Assembly: GCF_943193045.1 (NCBI RefSeq)
Contig: NZ_CALPCN010000005.1
Location: forward strand, 1-64,000
Direction: 5' to 3'
Length of the DNA: 64,000 nucleotides
Source of the DNA: Pumilibacter muris
GTDB lineage: Bacteria > Bacillota > Clostridia > Christensenellales > Pumilibacteraceae
Shown here: positions 15,897 through 25,546 of the stretch, piece after piece
Numbering within the stretch: the first letter of the stretch is position 1
How the letters are laid out: every line of letters starts with the position of its first letter
Position numbers and translations under genes: made by a program
Notes under the pieces: model-generated
Told to the model about the DNA's origin: nothing
What the model saw: only the letters and a program-made list of their open reading frames with translations
Databases searched by the model: none

Positions 15897-17288
15897 ATGT
15901 TGAAACTTTACAACACGCTCACACGCGAAAAAGAAGAATTCCACCCCATAAAGCAAAACGTCGTAACAATGTATTCGTGCGGTCCCACCGTATATAACTA
16001 TGCGCACATAGGCAATTTGCGCACATACGTTTTTATGGATATGTTAAGGCGTTCTCTTCGCTACTGCGGCTATAAAATTAAAGGGGTTATGAACATAACC
16101 GACGTAGGGCACCTTCTTTCCGACGCGGACGACGGCGAAGACAAAATGGAAAAAGCCGCGAAAGAGCAAAAAAAGACTCCGCGCGAAATAGCCGACTACT
16201 ACACCGAAATTTTCTTTAAAGACTTGACCCGCCTCAACATAGGCAAGCCCGAAATAATAGCCAAAGCCACCGAGCACATCCCCGACATGATTTCTTATGT
16301 TCAAGACCTTGTTAAAAAGGGATACGGCTACGAAACGAGCGACGGAATATATTTCGACATAGCGAAATTCGACGGCTACGGCAAACTAAGCAGGCTTAAC
16401 CTCGACGAGCAAATAGCAGGCGCGCGCGTTGAAGTGAATACGGAAAAGCGCCACCCCGCCGACTTTGCGCTTTGGAAAAAAGCTGAAAAAAATCACATAA
16501 TGCAATGGGAATCGCCATGGGGCATGGGTTATCCCGGTTGGCATATAGAATGTTCGGCAATGAGCCGCAAATATTTGGGCGTTACGTTCGATATTCACAC
16601 AGGCGGAGTAGACCATATTCCCGTTCATCACGAAAACGAAATCGCGCAAAGCGAAGCGCGCGAGGGCGCCAAAACGGTGAACACCTGGATGCATGGCGAG
16701 TTTATGCTTGTAGACGGCGGAAAAATGAGCAAATCGCTCGGCAACACCTACACGATAGACAATTTAATCGAACGCGGATATTCCCCGCTTGCGTTCCGTT
16801 ATTTTTGCCTTAACGCCCATTACCGCAAAAAATTAAATTTTACTTTCGAAGGAATGGACGCGGCGCAAACCGCATACACCCGTCTTTTGGAAACGTTGTA
16901 TAAACACAAAACGTCTGCCGAGAGCACCGAACCGCAAAAGCTCGACGGCTATATAAAAGAATTTCGCTCGGCGGTGGAAGACGACCTCAATTTGCCGCTC
17001 GCGCTCGGCGTACTGTGGACGATGACGAAAGAAAAGCCGTCGAACGATATTTATAAAACCGCGCTTTTATTCGACGAAGTGTTAGGGCTCGACCTTAAAG
17101 CCGCCCGAGCCCCCGAAAAAGCGAACGACGAGCCCGTTCCCGACGAAGTTAAAGCGCTTGCCGAAAAACGGCTTGCGGCTCGCAAAAACAAAGATTGGGC
17201 GGAAAGCGACAGACTGCGCGAACAAATCGCGGCTCTCGGCTATTCGGTAACAGACGGAAAAGACGGTTTCACTGTAAAGAAAATGTAA
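15897..17288 (+). CDS. cysS: Cysteinyl-tRNA synthetase
   Basis: A 463-residue class I synthetase of normal length. Visible are the zinc and HIGH-type N-terminal motif SCGPTVYNYAHIGNLRTY, GWHIECSAMSRKYLG with zinc-ligand Cys, VDHIPVHHENEIAQS, and the KMSKSLGN loop (GGKMSKSLGNTYTI). The C-terminus ends in an anticodon-binding helical region with RLAARKNKDWAESDRLREQI. It charges tRNA-Cys. It is probably co-transcribed with marR and cysE. A strong hairpin about 115 nt downstream terminates the unit. Confidence 0.96.
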   Translation: MLKLYNTLTREKEEFHPIKQNVVTMYSCGPTVYNYAHIGNLRTYVFMDMLRRSLRYCGYKIKGVMNITDVGHLLSDADDGEDKMEKAAKEQKKTPREIADYYTEIFFKDLTRLNIGKPEIIAKATEHIPDMISYVQDLVKKGYGYETSDGIYFDIAKFDGYGKLSRLNLDEQIAGARVEVNTEKRHPADFALWKKAEKNHIMQWESPWGMGYPGWHIECSAMSRKYLGVTFDIHTGGVDHIPVHHENEIAQSEAREGAKTVNTWMHGEFMLVDGGKMSKSLGNTYTIDNLIERGYSPLAFRYFCLNAHYRKKLNFTFEGMDAAQTAYTRLLETLYKHKTSAESTEPQKLDGYIKEFRSAVEDDLNLPLALGVLWTMTKEKPSNDIYKTALLFDEVLGLDLKAARAPEKANDEPVPDEVKALAEKRLAARKNKDWAESDRLREQIAALGYSVTDGKDGFTVKKM

Positions 17289-17293
17289 CGAAG

Positions 17294-17357
17294 ATTTTTG
17301 TTGCCTTGCGAGCAACGGGTCGCTTTTTTGTTGCGTCTTGAAGCAACGGATTCGCTT
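17294..17357. repeat. Two tandem GTTGC...GCAAC hairpin repeats
   Basis: Directly after cysS, two related units of about 32 nt each form a small hairpin (GTTGC/GCAAC) followed by a similar (G/A)T(C/T)CGCTTT tail; the first also has a T6 run. They look like decayed tandem terminators or a short local duplication. Confidence 0.4.
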
Positions 17358-17402
17358 TACAAACACAGCCTTTTGGTCGCAAAAGGCTTCGGCGAAAACG
17401 AT

Positions 17403-17441
17403 AAAAGGGAGGGACACTTTCGACTGTGTCCCTTCCCTTTT
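17403..17441 (+). terminator. Terminator of the cys operon
   Basis: A very stable hairpin (AAAAGGGAGGGACAC with its complement, one small internal mismatch, loop of 8) ending in TTTT. Confidence 0.7.
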
Positions 17442-17519
17442 AAAACCCTACCCCGCAACGACAAAGGCTGCGCCCTTGACGGCTTTTTATAGGTCTTGGT
17501 AGAAAGTAAACAGTTGCAC

Positions 17520-17642
17520 ATTGTCCTTAGCCGAGCGCGTAGCGCGAACGCCACGAGCGAATGCGAGTATCGTAGCGAAGCAGTCTCAACCTATCAAAGA
17601 TTGCCGCGTCACTCACTGCGTTCGTTCCTCGCAAAGACATTA
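17520..17642. repeat. Dispersed intergenic repeat of the 'GCGAGGAACGAACGCAGTGAG' type
   Basis: Read on the minus strand, the right part contains TGCGAGGAACGAACGCAGTG followed by AGTGACGCGGCAATC. From memory, palindrome-rich GCGAGGAA/GCAATC motifs like this occur as multi-copy intergenic repeats in many unrelated bacterial genomes. The left part repeats related GCGAACG/CGAGCGAATGCGAG/GTAGCGAAGCAGTCTC motifs. No gene is encoded. The limits are approximate. Confidence 0.55.
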
Positions 17643-17686
17643 AAAATAACGCCGCATAACGTTTTGCATAACGTCAACGACACTGA

Positions 17687-17722
17687 AAAAGCTTGCGCAA
17701 CAACTTACGCAAGCTTTTCTTT
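17687..17722. terminator. Bidirectional terminator (end of the ABC ATPase gene)
   Basis: A perfect 11-bp stem AAAAGCTTGCG / CGCAAGCTTTT (17687-17697 with 17708-17718). Read leftwards it terminates the ABC ATPase gene that ends at 17753. Confidence 0.7.
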
Positions 17723-17752
17723 TAACAGTTTTTATCTGCCCTTTAAAAGAGT

Positions 17753-20011
17753 TTACTTTTTGGGAGCGGGTTTCTTAGGCTTAGCCGCCGCAGGTTTTTT
17801 AGCGGCAGTAGAAGTAGTTTTCTTCGCCTTGTTCACCGTTGCGGCGTCTATCGCGCCTTCGGCTTTCTTCTTAGAAGCCGTTTTCTTGGGAGCGGGCTTC
17901 TTTTCTTCTTCCTCTTCCGATTGCGTAGCAAGCATTTCTTCAAGATTTTTCTTGTTGTCGGACGCATTTTCGGCAGTTTTCACAGAGGGTTTCTTGTCTT
18001 CAACGAACACATATTCGGGAGCGAATGCCACTTTATCGGCAATCACCTTGCCAACCGAATCTTTCTGCCCCAAAGTTATGCCCTGAGGATTGATTGCAAA
18101 CTTAACTTTATCGTTCACATTGTAGTTCACTGTGCCGGGAACGATAGCGCAGAAGTTGTATTTTTGCATATTGGGAGCTTCGGCGCCGGGAACGTCGTTA
18201 AGCCCTTCCACGTCGGCATACACGATTGTGTTTGCTCCGAGCACGTCGGCGTCTTTAACTCTGCCAACAACAACCATTTTCGGGTCTTTCGCAACTTCTT
18301 CTTTGCCTACGCGAACAGCGCGGGGGTCTATATTGAGCACAACGGTGCTTTCGCCGCTCGGCTCGCGCACTTCGGAATTAGTAATCATGTGCAACTTGCT
18401 CTTGCCGAACGAAATCGTGGCAACCGCAGGCATAGAGCCGTCTTTCGACTCTTTAACGGTAATCATAGCCGCAGCGGTGTTCGTTCCAACGGGACGATGC
18501 GCCAAAATCTTCTCGTTCTCGTCTATATCGCGCATCTGAATGTCTTCGGGGCGCAAATAGAGCGCAATTTTATCGCCGGGAGCAACCGCACTGTCTACCG
18601 CGTGCTTGCTAACAAGGAAACCTTTTTTGCCGGGCACAACGCTGAAAGCGGCGGTATAGCGCGGATATTTTTCAACAAAATCGACGGTTCCGTCAATTTT
18701 AACGCAACCCTCTTCCTCAACGTCGGTAAGGTCGCCGGGAGCGATTTCCAAAGTTATATCGCGGTTGATTTGTTCGAGGTCGGTCATGCGAGACGCGGTT
18801 GCTTCCGACACGGGTATAACCAAGTTGCCGAAACGCACTTTAAGCCCCTCTTCGGTAGCCAAGAGTTTAGCCGCAATGCGGTTCGCCTTAGGCACGCCCA
18901 TAATGGTAAGCTCGGTGTCGGGGTCGAAGAAGTGAATGTGGTTTGCGTCGATAGCAAGGCTAACCTGCTCGCCCGCCGCAAACTGCGAACGCGCGTCTAT
19001 ACGGGCAACGGTGTAATCCTCTTTGCCGTCAACTTTCATATAGAGTATGGTTTCGTTACCGAGTTTTTCTATAACGTCGATTTCGGCGTTAATCACGGTG
19101 TCGGGGTTAGACGATATGAATATTTGTTCGTCGTGAATGTCTTCGGGACGAACGCCCATAACAACGTCTTTGCCGATGTAATAATCGTCTATAATGCGTT
19201 TCGCGCGGGATTCGGGTACCAAAATTTTGTTGCTGCCGAACACCGAGTAAAGCTTGTCGCCCTCTTTCACGAGCTGAGCTTTAAAGAAGTTCATTTGAGG
19301 CGAACCCAAGAACGACGCCACGAAAAGATTTTCGGGGTTGTCGTATAGGCAGGTGGGCGTGTCTATCTGCTGAATGATGCCGTCCTTCATAACAACTATG
19401 CGCGTGCCCATAGTCATAGCTTCGGTTTGGTCGTGCGTAACATATATAAACGTTGTCGCAAGCTTGTTATGAAGCTTTGTGATTTCGGTACGCATCTGCA
19501 CGCGAAGCTTTGCGTCGAGGTTGCTCAAAGGTTCGTCCAAAAGGAAAACTTTGGGCTCGCGCACGATTGCACGACCGAGCGCAACACGTTGGCGCTGACC
19601 GCCCGAAAGAGCTTTCGGCTTACGGGTGAGAAGCTGCGATATTCCGAGAATTGCGGCGGCTTCGTTCACGCGCTTTTCGATTTCTTTCGAAGGCATTTTT
19701 CTGAGCTTTAAGCCGAACGCCATGTTGTCGTACACTGTCATGTGCGGATACAATGCGTAGTTTTGGAACACCATCGCAATGTCGCGGTCTTTGGGTTCCA
19801 CGTCGTTCACGAGCTTATTGTCTATATAAAGCTCGCCCGCCGAAATTTCTTCGAGGCCCGCAACCATTCTCAAAGTGGTGGATTTGCCGCAACCCGAAGG
19901 TCCTACGAATACAATAAATTCTTTGTCGTCGATTTCAAGGTTAAAGTCGCTAACCGCTTTAACTCCGCCTTGATAAATCTTGTAGATGTGTCTTAACGAC
20001 AGACTTGCCAT
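17753..20011 (-). CDS. MsmX/UgpC-like ABC sugar transporter ATPase with long C-terminal extension
   Basis: 752 residues, about twice the family length. Residues 1 to about 370 are a standard MalK/UgpC/MsmX ATPase: Walker [10 protein letters not shown] (37-45), Q-loop, signature [15 protein letters not shown] (about 133-147), Walker [15 protein letters not shown]-loop YVTHDQTEA, then a TOBE/OB-fold region ending near [10 protein letters not shown]. Residues about 380-690 are a second, TOBE-like beta region not found in ordinary MsmX (a second ALYLRPEDI-like motif follows the first VMGVRPEDI). The tail (about 690-752) is Lys/Ala/Pro-rich and histone H1-like ([17 protein letters not shown]). No permease or binding protein is adjacent, so it probably energises several remote carbohydrate importers, as MsmX does. 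The ribosome site is GGAGGG. The role of the extension is unknown. Confidence 0.88.
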   Translation of the reverse strand: MASLSLRHIYKIYQGGVKAVSDFNLEIDDKEFIVFVGPSGCGKSTTLRMVAGLEEISAGELYIDNKLVNDVEPKDRDIAMVFQNYALYPHMTVYDNMAFGLKLRKMPSKEIEKRVNEAAAILGISQLLTRKPKALSGGQRQRVALGRAIVREPKVFLLDEPLSNLDAKLRVQMRTEITKLHNKLATTFIYVTHDQTEAMTMGTRIVVMKDGIIQQIDTPTCLYDNPENLFVASFLGSPQMNFFKAQLVKEGDKLYSVFGSNKILVPESRAKRIIDDYYIGKDVVMGVRPEDIHDEQIFISSNPDTVINAEIDVIEKLGNETILYMKVDGKEDYTVARIDARSQFAAGEQVSLAIDANHIHFFDPDTELTIMGVPKANRIAAKLLATEEGLKVRFGNLVIPVSEATASRMTDLEQINRDITLEIAPGDLTDVEEEGCVKIDGTVDFVEKYPRYTAAFSVVPGKKGFLVSKHAVDSAVAPGDKIALYLRPEDIQMRDIDENEKILAHRPVGTNTAAAMITVKESKDGSMPAVATISFGKSKLHMITNSEVREPSGESTVVLNIDPRAVRVGKEEVAKDPKMVVVGRVKDADVLGANTIVYADVEGLNDVPGAEAPNMQKYNFCAIVPGTVNYNVNDKVKFAINPQGITLGQKDSVGKVIADKVAFAPEYVFVEDKKPSVKTAENASDNKKNLEEMLATQSEEEEEKKPAPKKTASKKKAEGAIDAATVNKAKKTTSTAAKKPAAAKPKKPAPKK

Positions 20012-20103
20012 TTTCTTCCCTCCATAACGGATTTTACCGAATTTTTTTCTTGCGCCGCCCGCGCTTCCGCGCGAGCTTGCAAACGGCTCTTTCGAACAAT
20101 TAT

Positions 20104-20133
20104 ATTATACTATATAGCGAAAGTAAATATCAA
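20104..20133 (-). promoter_or_regulatory. Promoter of the ABC ATPase gene
   Basis: On the minus strand TTGATA (20133-20128), an 18-nt spacer and a perfect TATAAT (20109-20104), about 93 nt upstream of the start codon. Confidence 0.6.
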
Positions 20134-20200
20134 CTACATTATGAACAAAAAACGCAACCGCAATTATAAAAATTGCACAAACGGACTTTTTCGCCGCAAC

Positions 20201-20226
20201 AAAAAGCGCGACGTTATGCGTCGCGC
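20201..20226 (-). terminator. Terminator of the zinc-ribbon membrane protein gene
   Basis: A perfect 8-bp stem GCGCGACG / CGTCGCGC (20206-20213 with 20219-20226), followed on the minus strand by TTTTT (20205-20201). Confidence 0.8.
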
Positions 20227-20236
20227 CCGTTTTATC

Positions 20237-21820
20237 CTACTCGCCTTTTCTGAGTTCGCCCAAAATATCCAAAAGAGTTTGTTGTTGAATTTGTTGGTTT
20301 CGTTCGCGGTCGAGCGCGTAAGCTATCCAGTCGGCGGAGAATTTTATTAAGTAGTACGTTAGCACCGCCGCAACGGTTGTTGCCGCCGACAACACGGGGA
20401 ACAGCCAAAACGTTTTGAGGAAAGCGGCGATAACTGCGGCAACGTTGCCGCCCACAAGGAGCAAAAGCGGGAACAAAACAGTAAGCTTATTAAGCAGCCA
20501 ACCGAGCGCTTTTATAACAGTGAATTTGGTGCGCAGTTCGCGGTAACATTCGCCGTTCATGCTCTCGAACAGAATTTCTTGCTGACGTATGCGCAACAAC
20601 AGCGCTCTGCGGTCGAGCTCGTAGCAATGCGACAAATACCACAACAGTAAAAATCCGAGCGCCACCGAGCCTATTCCGCCGCCAAGCACTATAAGCCCGT
20701 GCTTCCAACCGTCGCGTATGAACAGCACTGTGGAAACCGCCAAAACAATTAGACCCAAGAACACGGCGTAACTTACCTTGTGCATAACGTATTTGAAAGT
20801 GTCTAAAAAGCGCACGCCGCCCGAATATTCGGAAATCGCAACGTCGAGGTTGGTTTTGGGGCGGGTGTCTTTGCTGAGAGCCACTTCGGGACTTGTGATT
20901 TTTATGCGCTCGTCGTCAATAGTTTGGTTCGCCGCCGCATGAATCTTTTCGCGCACAAGTTCCTCTTTGTTCTCGCGCGTTTCTTTGCCCGCAGGCTTTT
21001 TAGCGTTTTGTTTATTACTCATTTCGCTCTCCTCTTGCGCATCGCTTTTGTGCGCCGCAATATTGTTTTGCTGAAACTCTTTTTCGCCGTCGCCGACTCT
21101 CTCGGGCGGCTTTTCTTCTTCGTCGGGCTCCTCTTCGAACTCCCGCTCCGCTTGTTCTTCGGCAATCGCCGCAGTTTCCGCTTTAACTGCGGTTTTGCTT
21201 TCGGTTGCCGCAAGTTCTGCGGGCGTTACGTCTTGCTTTGCGCCGCCGCCCGATTTCGGCGCCACTATTTTCGCTATTAACGGAGCGGCTTCCGCCTCAG
21301 CCTCGAAAGGCTTTTCGGGTTCGTCGGTAACGTTTTCAAGTTCTTCCATAACCCGCTGCAATTCTTCGCCGCTTCTTATAAGTTCTTCGGACGCTTTGTA
21401 GTCTTCGCCGAGTTCGTCTTCTCCCGCTTCCGCCGCGCGCTTTTTGCGCCGCAACTCGCGTTGGCGCACGTTGCCGAGCACGCGCTTGTCGTCGTCGGAC
21501 GGGGCAAGCAAAGTGTCGAGCGCTTCGGGGTCGAGAGTGGGAACGCGCGAGCTTTCCTGTTTTCGCGCCGCAAGCTCCATTTCTATTCGCAAAAGTTCTT
21601 CGCCCGAAAGACCTTCAATGTCTATTCCCGTCGCTTCGGGGTCTATGTCGAGCGCAAGCGCCGCGTCGTCAAGCGGCTTATCCGCGTCGGGCGAAAGCCC
21701 CATGCGTTCAAGGTGCCCGTCGTGGCAGAATTTGCACACGCGCATAACCGCGCCGTTTTCTTCTATTCGATAGCTGTCGTCGGCAAAGCCGCACAACTCG
21801 CAAACGCCTTTTTGCGCCAC
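20237..21820 (-). CDS. Zinc-ribbon, acidic-linker, multi-TM membrane protein of unknown function
   Basis: 527 residues; the family was not recognised. The N-terminus has a four-Cys zinc ribbon: CELC (7-10) and CKFC (29-32). Residues about 40-330 are a highly charged, Glu/Ala-rich, probably disordered or coiled-coil linker. Residues about 350-505 hold two pairs of hydrophobic segments (YAVFLGLIVLAVSTVLFI; LIVLGGGIGSVALGFLLLW; LTVLFPLLLLVGGNVAAVIA; LFPVLSAATTVAAVLTYYLI), ending in a short Gln-rich helix. The zinc ribbon is cytoplasmic if the C-terminus is. The start is GTG 21820, with AAGGAGG 11 nt upstream. It is monocistronic with its own promoter and terminator. Confidence 0.7.
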   Translation of the reverse strand: MAQKGVCELCGFADDSYRIEENGAVMRVCKFCHDGHLERMGLSPDADKPLDDAALALDIDPEATGIDIEGLSGEELLRIEMELAARKQESSRVPTLDPEALDTLLAPSDDDKRVLGNVRQRELRRKKRAAEAGEDELGEDYKASEELIRSGEELQRVMEELENVTDEPEKPFEAEAEAAPLIAKIVAPKSGGGAKQDVTPAELAATESKTAVKAETAAIAEEQAEREFEEEPDEEEKPPERVGDGEKEFQQNNIAAHKSDAQEESEMSNKQNAKKPAGKETRENKEELVREKIHAAANQTIDDERIKITSPEVALSKDTRPKTNLDVAISEYSGGVRFLDTFKYVMHKVSYAVFLGLIVLAVSTVLFIRDGWKHGLIVLGGGIGSVALGFLLLWYLSHCYELDRRALLLRIRQQEILFESMNGECYRELRTKFTVIKALGWLLNKLTVLFPLLLLVGGNVAAVIAAFLKTFWLFPVLSAATTVAAVLTYYLIKFSADWIAYALDRERNQQIQQQTLLDILGELRKGE

Positions 21821-21924
21821 TACGGGTTAAACCTCCTTTTGCGATATTTTATATATACAGCAAACTCCAAGCGCCGCACACCAAACGTCGGGTTAGCCGC
21901 GCGACCGTTCGCTATATATGCACC

Positions 21925-21953
21925 ATTATATCATTTGCCGTTCCCTTCGTCAA
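21925..21953 (-). promoter_or_regulatory. Promoter of the zinc-ribbon membrane protein gene
   Basis: On the minus strand TTGACG (21953-21948), a 17-nt spacer and a perfect TATAAT (21930-21925), roughly 105 nt upstream of the GTG start. Confidence 0.75.
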
Positions 21954-21998
21954 ATCATAAATGCACCAAAATAAACATAATTTATTAAAACCGCTTTT

Positions 21999-24205
21999 CT
22001 AACTCTTAACAAAATATAATTGAGGAAAATTGTTTGCACGGTTTACCCAAATTACATCGCCCGAATTGCCGTTGAGTGCTTCCGCCAACATGAGCATATC
22101 CGAAGCTTTGTCGTACACCTTTAAATCAATCGTTACCGTTTCGCTATTTCTTTTCCGTCCTATAACTTCGGGCGCAAAACTTTTTTCCGCATGTAAAACA
22201 TGACAATTTATTATATTGGTGTTATCGGTTACAGCTATAAAAGCGCCTATCATAGGTTCAGACGTTGCAGAAGTCGACGCATAAACAATTCCCGTAACGT
22301 TTCCGCCATAATAACAGTTCAACAAATCGGAATCTTGAATAGCCATTACAAACCCCGCTATTAAAGTTCTCCCCGCATTTGCGTCGGTATTAGAGCTATG
22401 CACGTTGCTCACAGAATAGCAATTTTGTATTTTTCCTCTAATTTGACTAAATACAAAGCCCGCGCCGTGCAAATCGGCTGTTACGTCTCCCGAAGAATAG
22501 CACCTATCTAATTTACAATCAAACCCCGTGAAAGCAAAACCGAAAGCGCTCGCTCCCTTAACTTGTCCGGATACATAGCAAAGTTTAAGCTCCGAATTCT
22601 TCTCGAGCCTGTAAAAAAATCCCGATGCGAAACCGCCTCTCGCGCCGTTTCCCTTTTCAGTCGTTTCTACATTTCCCGCGACATAACAATCGGTGAGTCT
22701 TACATTTGTTGCGTCATTTAAAAAACCCGACGCATAACTTACGGCGACTACGTTGCCGTCAACATGGCAACCGTATATATCGACAATGCCGTTAGGTATT
22801 TTATATATAAAGCCCGCAGCATTATATGCTTCCGTTTTGCCTCTTGTAACACATTCGAGCACAATTACTCTCGAAGTATTTTCCGTTTTTAGCCAACAAA
22901 TGAGCCCGCCCGCCGACACATTGATATTTAACCCCGTAATTTCTACGTCTGTTTCGCAATTTCCAATAAATGCGATATGCCCTTCACTGTCGTTTATATA
23001 GCTCGCCGCAATTCCGCCAACATAAACCGACCGATTAGCTTGTTTAACATCAATCTTTCCCGTTACATTACAGCTCTTTATTGTTGAGTTCGCGCTACCG
23101 CCCGCAATTCCGCCTATGTTTACGCTTGCGTCCGAACGCAATTCAAGCAAGTCGTTTTGCGCGGCGGATTGAGTAACAGCGCCTTGACTTTCTTCGAACT
23201 CGATTGCTATATTTGCATTACAATTTATAATCTTTCCGCTTGAATAGCCCGCAATAGCGCCTACAAATATTTTCGGACTATACATTCCGGATACTGCGAG
23301 TTTTCCGCTCACGGTTATATTCTCCAAATCGCCATATGCCACACCCGCAACAGCTCCCGCCGCATAATCGGTAGTGCCATTATCACATGCGGTAAGTTCA
23401 AAATTTGTAAGAGTTAGGTTGCGCACGGCGCCGCCACCTATAATTCCGAACAATGACGAAAACGGCTCATTTGACTAACGGAAAGATTTTTAATTGCATG
23501 CCCGTTTCCGTCAAACGTCCCGCTAAATTCATTTTCGTATGCAAAAATAGGCTCGTGTTCGACTCCCGACAAATCCAAATCGCTATTCAGAATATAACAA
23601 TGCTTGGGATATGCGCGCATATCTTTTAATTGTTGATATGTGTTTATAGCGAAAGGATTTTCTTTCGTACCCTCGCCGCCGTCGTACAAAAATTCGAATT
23701 CCGCCGTAAACGTAATATTAGTTTTAATGTTATAATCTGTGCGTATACTGTCCGAGTTACCATCCGACCATTTTACAAATTTGTATCCGCCGAGCGGAAT
23801 TGCTTGCACGGCTTCACCGTCTTCTCCGTACTGCATCGGTTGATGAGTCTTGCCGCTTATATAGCCGCCTTCCCCCGCTTCGTAGTTTACAAAAACTTCG
23901 CGGAGTTTGAACTCGGCGGTAAACGACAGATTATCCGTTATCCCGTCTTCCCATCGCCAAGAATCGTTTTTTCCGTCCGACCACCTCACAAATTCGTACC
24001 CTTCGTTTGCGACGGCACCGACTCCCGTTGTGCTTTCCCCGCTTTTCACTTGTTGTATCGTTTCACCGCTAACCACGCCGCCGTCGGACGCCTTATATTC
24101 CACCGTATAAAACACATCACGAGAAGGAGAACAACCTAAAATTGCCGCAACTCCGCAAACAAGAAGCAACGATAAAATTGTTATAACGAAATATCTTTTC
24201 TTCAC
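21999..24205 (-). pseudogene. GLUG-repeat / InlB-B-repeat surface lipoprotein gene with a one-base frameshift
   Basis: Two adjacent reading frames form one gene. The first part (start GTG 24205, Shine-Dalgarno GAGG 8 nt upstream) gives a lipoprotein signal (MKKRYFVITILSLLLVCG, lipobox ILGC), two divergent InlB B-repeat units (YKASDGGVVSGETIQQ...GYEFVRWSDG; YEAGEGGYISGKTHQPM...GYKFVKWSDG) and the start of a GLUG region (FSGTFDGNGHAIKNLSVSQM). It stops at 23438 just after this. The second frame continues in register with SSLFGIIGGGAVRNLTL and then many GLUG-type repeats (about 480 residues). Restoring one base near 23463 gives the expected NLSVSQMSPFSSLFGIIGGG and a protein of about 735 residues. 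This is either a true frameshift, a phase-variant off state or a sequencing error. Confidence 0.85.
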
Positions 24206-24291
24206 GACTCTCACCTCGTTTTGTATATCTCACGCTATATAAAAGGCAAGGCAGTTTTTTATCATAATGCTTAGGAATAATTTATATTTTT

Positions 24292-24320
24292 ATGATAACA
24301 TTAGCCGCAAAATTTGTCAA
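24292..24320 (-). promoter_or_regulatory. Promoter of the GLUG lipoprotein gene
   Basis: On the minus strand a perfect TTGACA (24320-24315), a 17-nt spacer and TATCAT (24297-24292), about 85 nt upstream of the start codon. Confidence 0.65.
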
Positions 24321-24420
24321 TAGCAAAACAAAAAAATGTGCGCAAATTATTAAACAATTATCTTTTCAACGTCAAATTTTGCGCGCCCTGCAAATTTATG
24401 CAAAACCCGCGCCAAAATAC

Positions 24421-24449
24421 TTGCATAAATATTCATTTCATTGTATAAT
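24421..24449 (+). promoter_or_regulatory. argC promoter with ARG box over the -35 region
   Basis: TTGCAT (24421-24426), a 17-nt spacer and a perfect TATAAT (24444-24449). The -35 box is overlapped by TGCAT-AAAT-ATTCA (24422-24435), which differs at one position from the ArgR/AhrC operator consensus TGAAT-WWWW-ATTCA. Arginine-dependent repression of the operon is therefore likely. Confidence 0.75.
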
Positions 24450-24482
24450 TATGTGTATAACACCATTCGGAGGACTACTTTA

Positions 24483-25520
24483 ATGATTAAGGCGGCGATT
24501 ATAGGCGCCAACGGATATACGGGTTTCGAACTGTTAAAACTCATTCATTCCCACCCCGAGCTAACCCTATCGTATGCGGCGTCGCGCTCGAACGCGGGCA
24601 CAAAGCTGCGCGAGCTCTATCCCGCGCTCGGCTTTGCATACGGCGACAGGCTTTTCGACGAACCCGACCCCGACGCCATTGCAAGCAATTCCGACGTGAT
24701 TTTTACGGCGTTGCCCCATTCGGCAAGCGCGGCGGTGTGCGAAAAGCTGAACAAAAAAGGCGTTAAGGTTATAGACTTATCCGCCGATTTCCGCTATACC
24801 GACGTTCAACTTTACGAAGAAACCTACGGCGTTACGCACCCTTGCCCCAAGCTTAACAAAAGCGCGGTTTACGGGCTTTGCGAAATCAACCGTTCCGAAA
24901 TTGCAAAAGCGGACGTTGTGGGAAATCCCGGTTGTTACACCACCTGTTCTATTTTGCCGCTTTATCCGCTTATAAAGTTCGGCGTGATAAAATCGGACGG
25001 AATAATAATAGACGCGGCAAGCGGCGTTACGGGCGCGGGCAGAAAAGCGGACGTTGCATATAATTTTTGCGAAACCGACGGAAATTTTAAGGCATACGGC
25101 GTAACCACTCACCGCCACACCACCGAAATAGAAGAAAAACTCAGCCTTAACGGAAAAAAAATATCCGTAAGCTTCACTCCTCACCTTTTGCCTACAAAAC
25201 GCGGCATACTCGCAACTGTTTACGCCTACCTCTCAGAAAGTGCGGAAGCGCGCGACGTTGACGAGGCGTATAAACTTTATAATAACGAAAAGTTTGCCGT
25301 TCCACTCGGCGAAGGCGTGTTGCCCGAACTCAAATGGGTTACTCACAGCAACGTTTGCGCATTCGGCTACAAACTCGACCGCAAAAACGGACGAATTATT
25401 ATTGTGTCGGCAATAGACAACCTCTTGAAAGGCGCGTCAGGTCAGGCGGTGCAAAATCTTAATATAATGTTCGGGCTAAAAGAAGACGAGGGGCTTCCCC
25501 TTGTTGGCTCCTGCCTATAA
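24483..25520 (+). CDS. argC: N-acetyl-gamma-glutamyl-phosphate reductase
   Basis: 345 residues. The N-terminal NADP-binding segment is MIKAAIIGANGYTGFELLKLI; the catalytic Cys is in VVGNPGCYTTCSI (about residue 147); GVTGAGRK and FTPHLLPTKRGI are family motifs, and it ends NLLKGASGQAVQNLNIMFGL. It reduces N-acetylglutamyl phosphate to the semialdehyde, the third step of arginine synthesis. The start is ATG 24483, 11 nt after GGAGG; the upstream in-frame extension overlaps the -10 box. It is the first gene of argC-argB-argD-argF-GNAT. Confidence 0.96.
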   Translation: MIKAAIIGANGYTGFELLKLIHSHPELTLSYAASRSNAGTKLRELYPALGFAYGDRLFDEPDPDAIASNSDVIFTALPHSASAAVCEKLNKKGVKVIDLSADFRYTDVQLYEETYGVTHPCPKLNKSAVYGLCEINRSEIAKADVVGNPGCYTTCSILPLYPLIKFGVIKSDGIIIDAASGVTGAGRKADVAYNFCETDGNFKAYGVTTHRHTTEIEEKLSLNGKKISVSFTPHLLPTKRGILATVYAYLSESAEARDVDEAYKLYNNEKFAVPLGEGVLPELKWVTHSNVCAFGYKLDRKNGRIIIVSAIDNLLKGASGQAVQNLNIMFGLKEDEGLPLVGSCL

Positions 25521-25546
25521 TAAACGCAAATAAGGAAAAAATAAAA

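Noticed and set aside
17921-19348. 475-codon open frame opposite the ABC ATPase gene
   Set aside because: Antisense shadow of a clear ATPase with intact Walker motifs; shadow-type composition.
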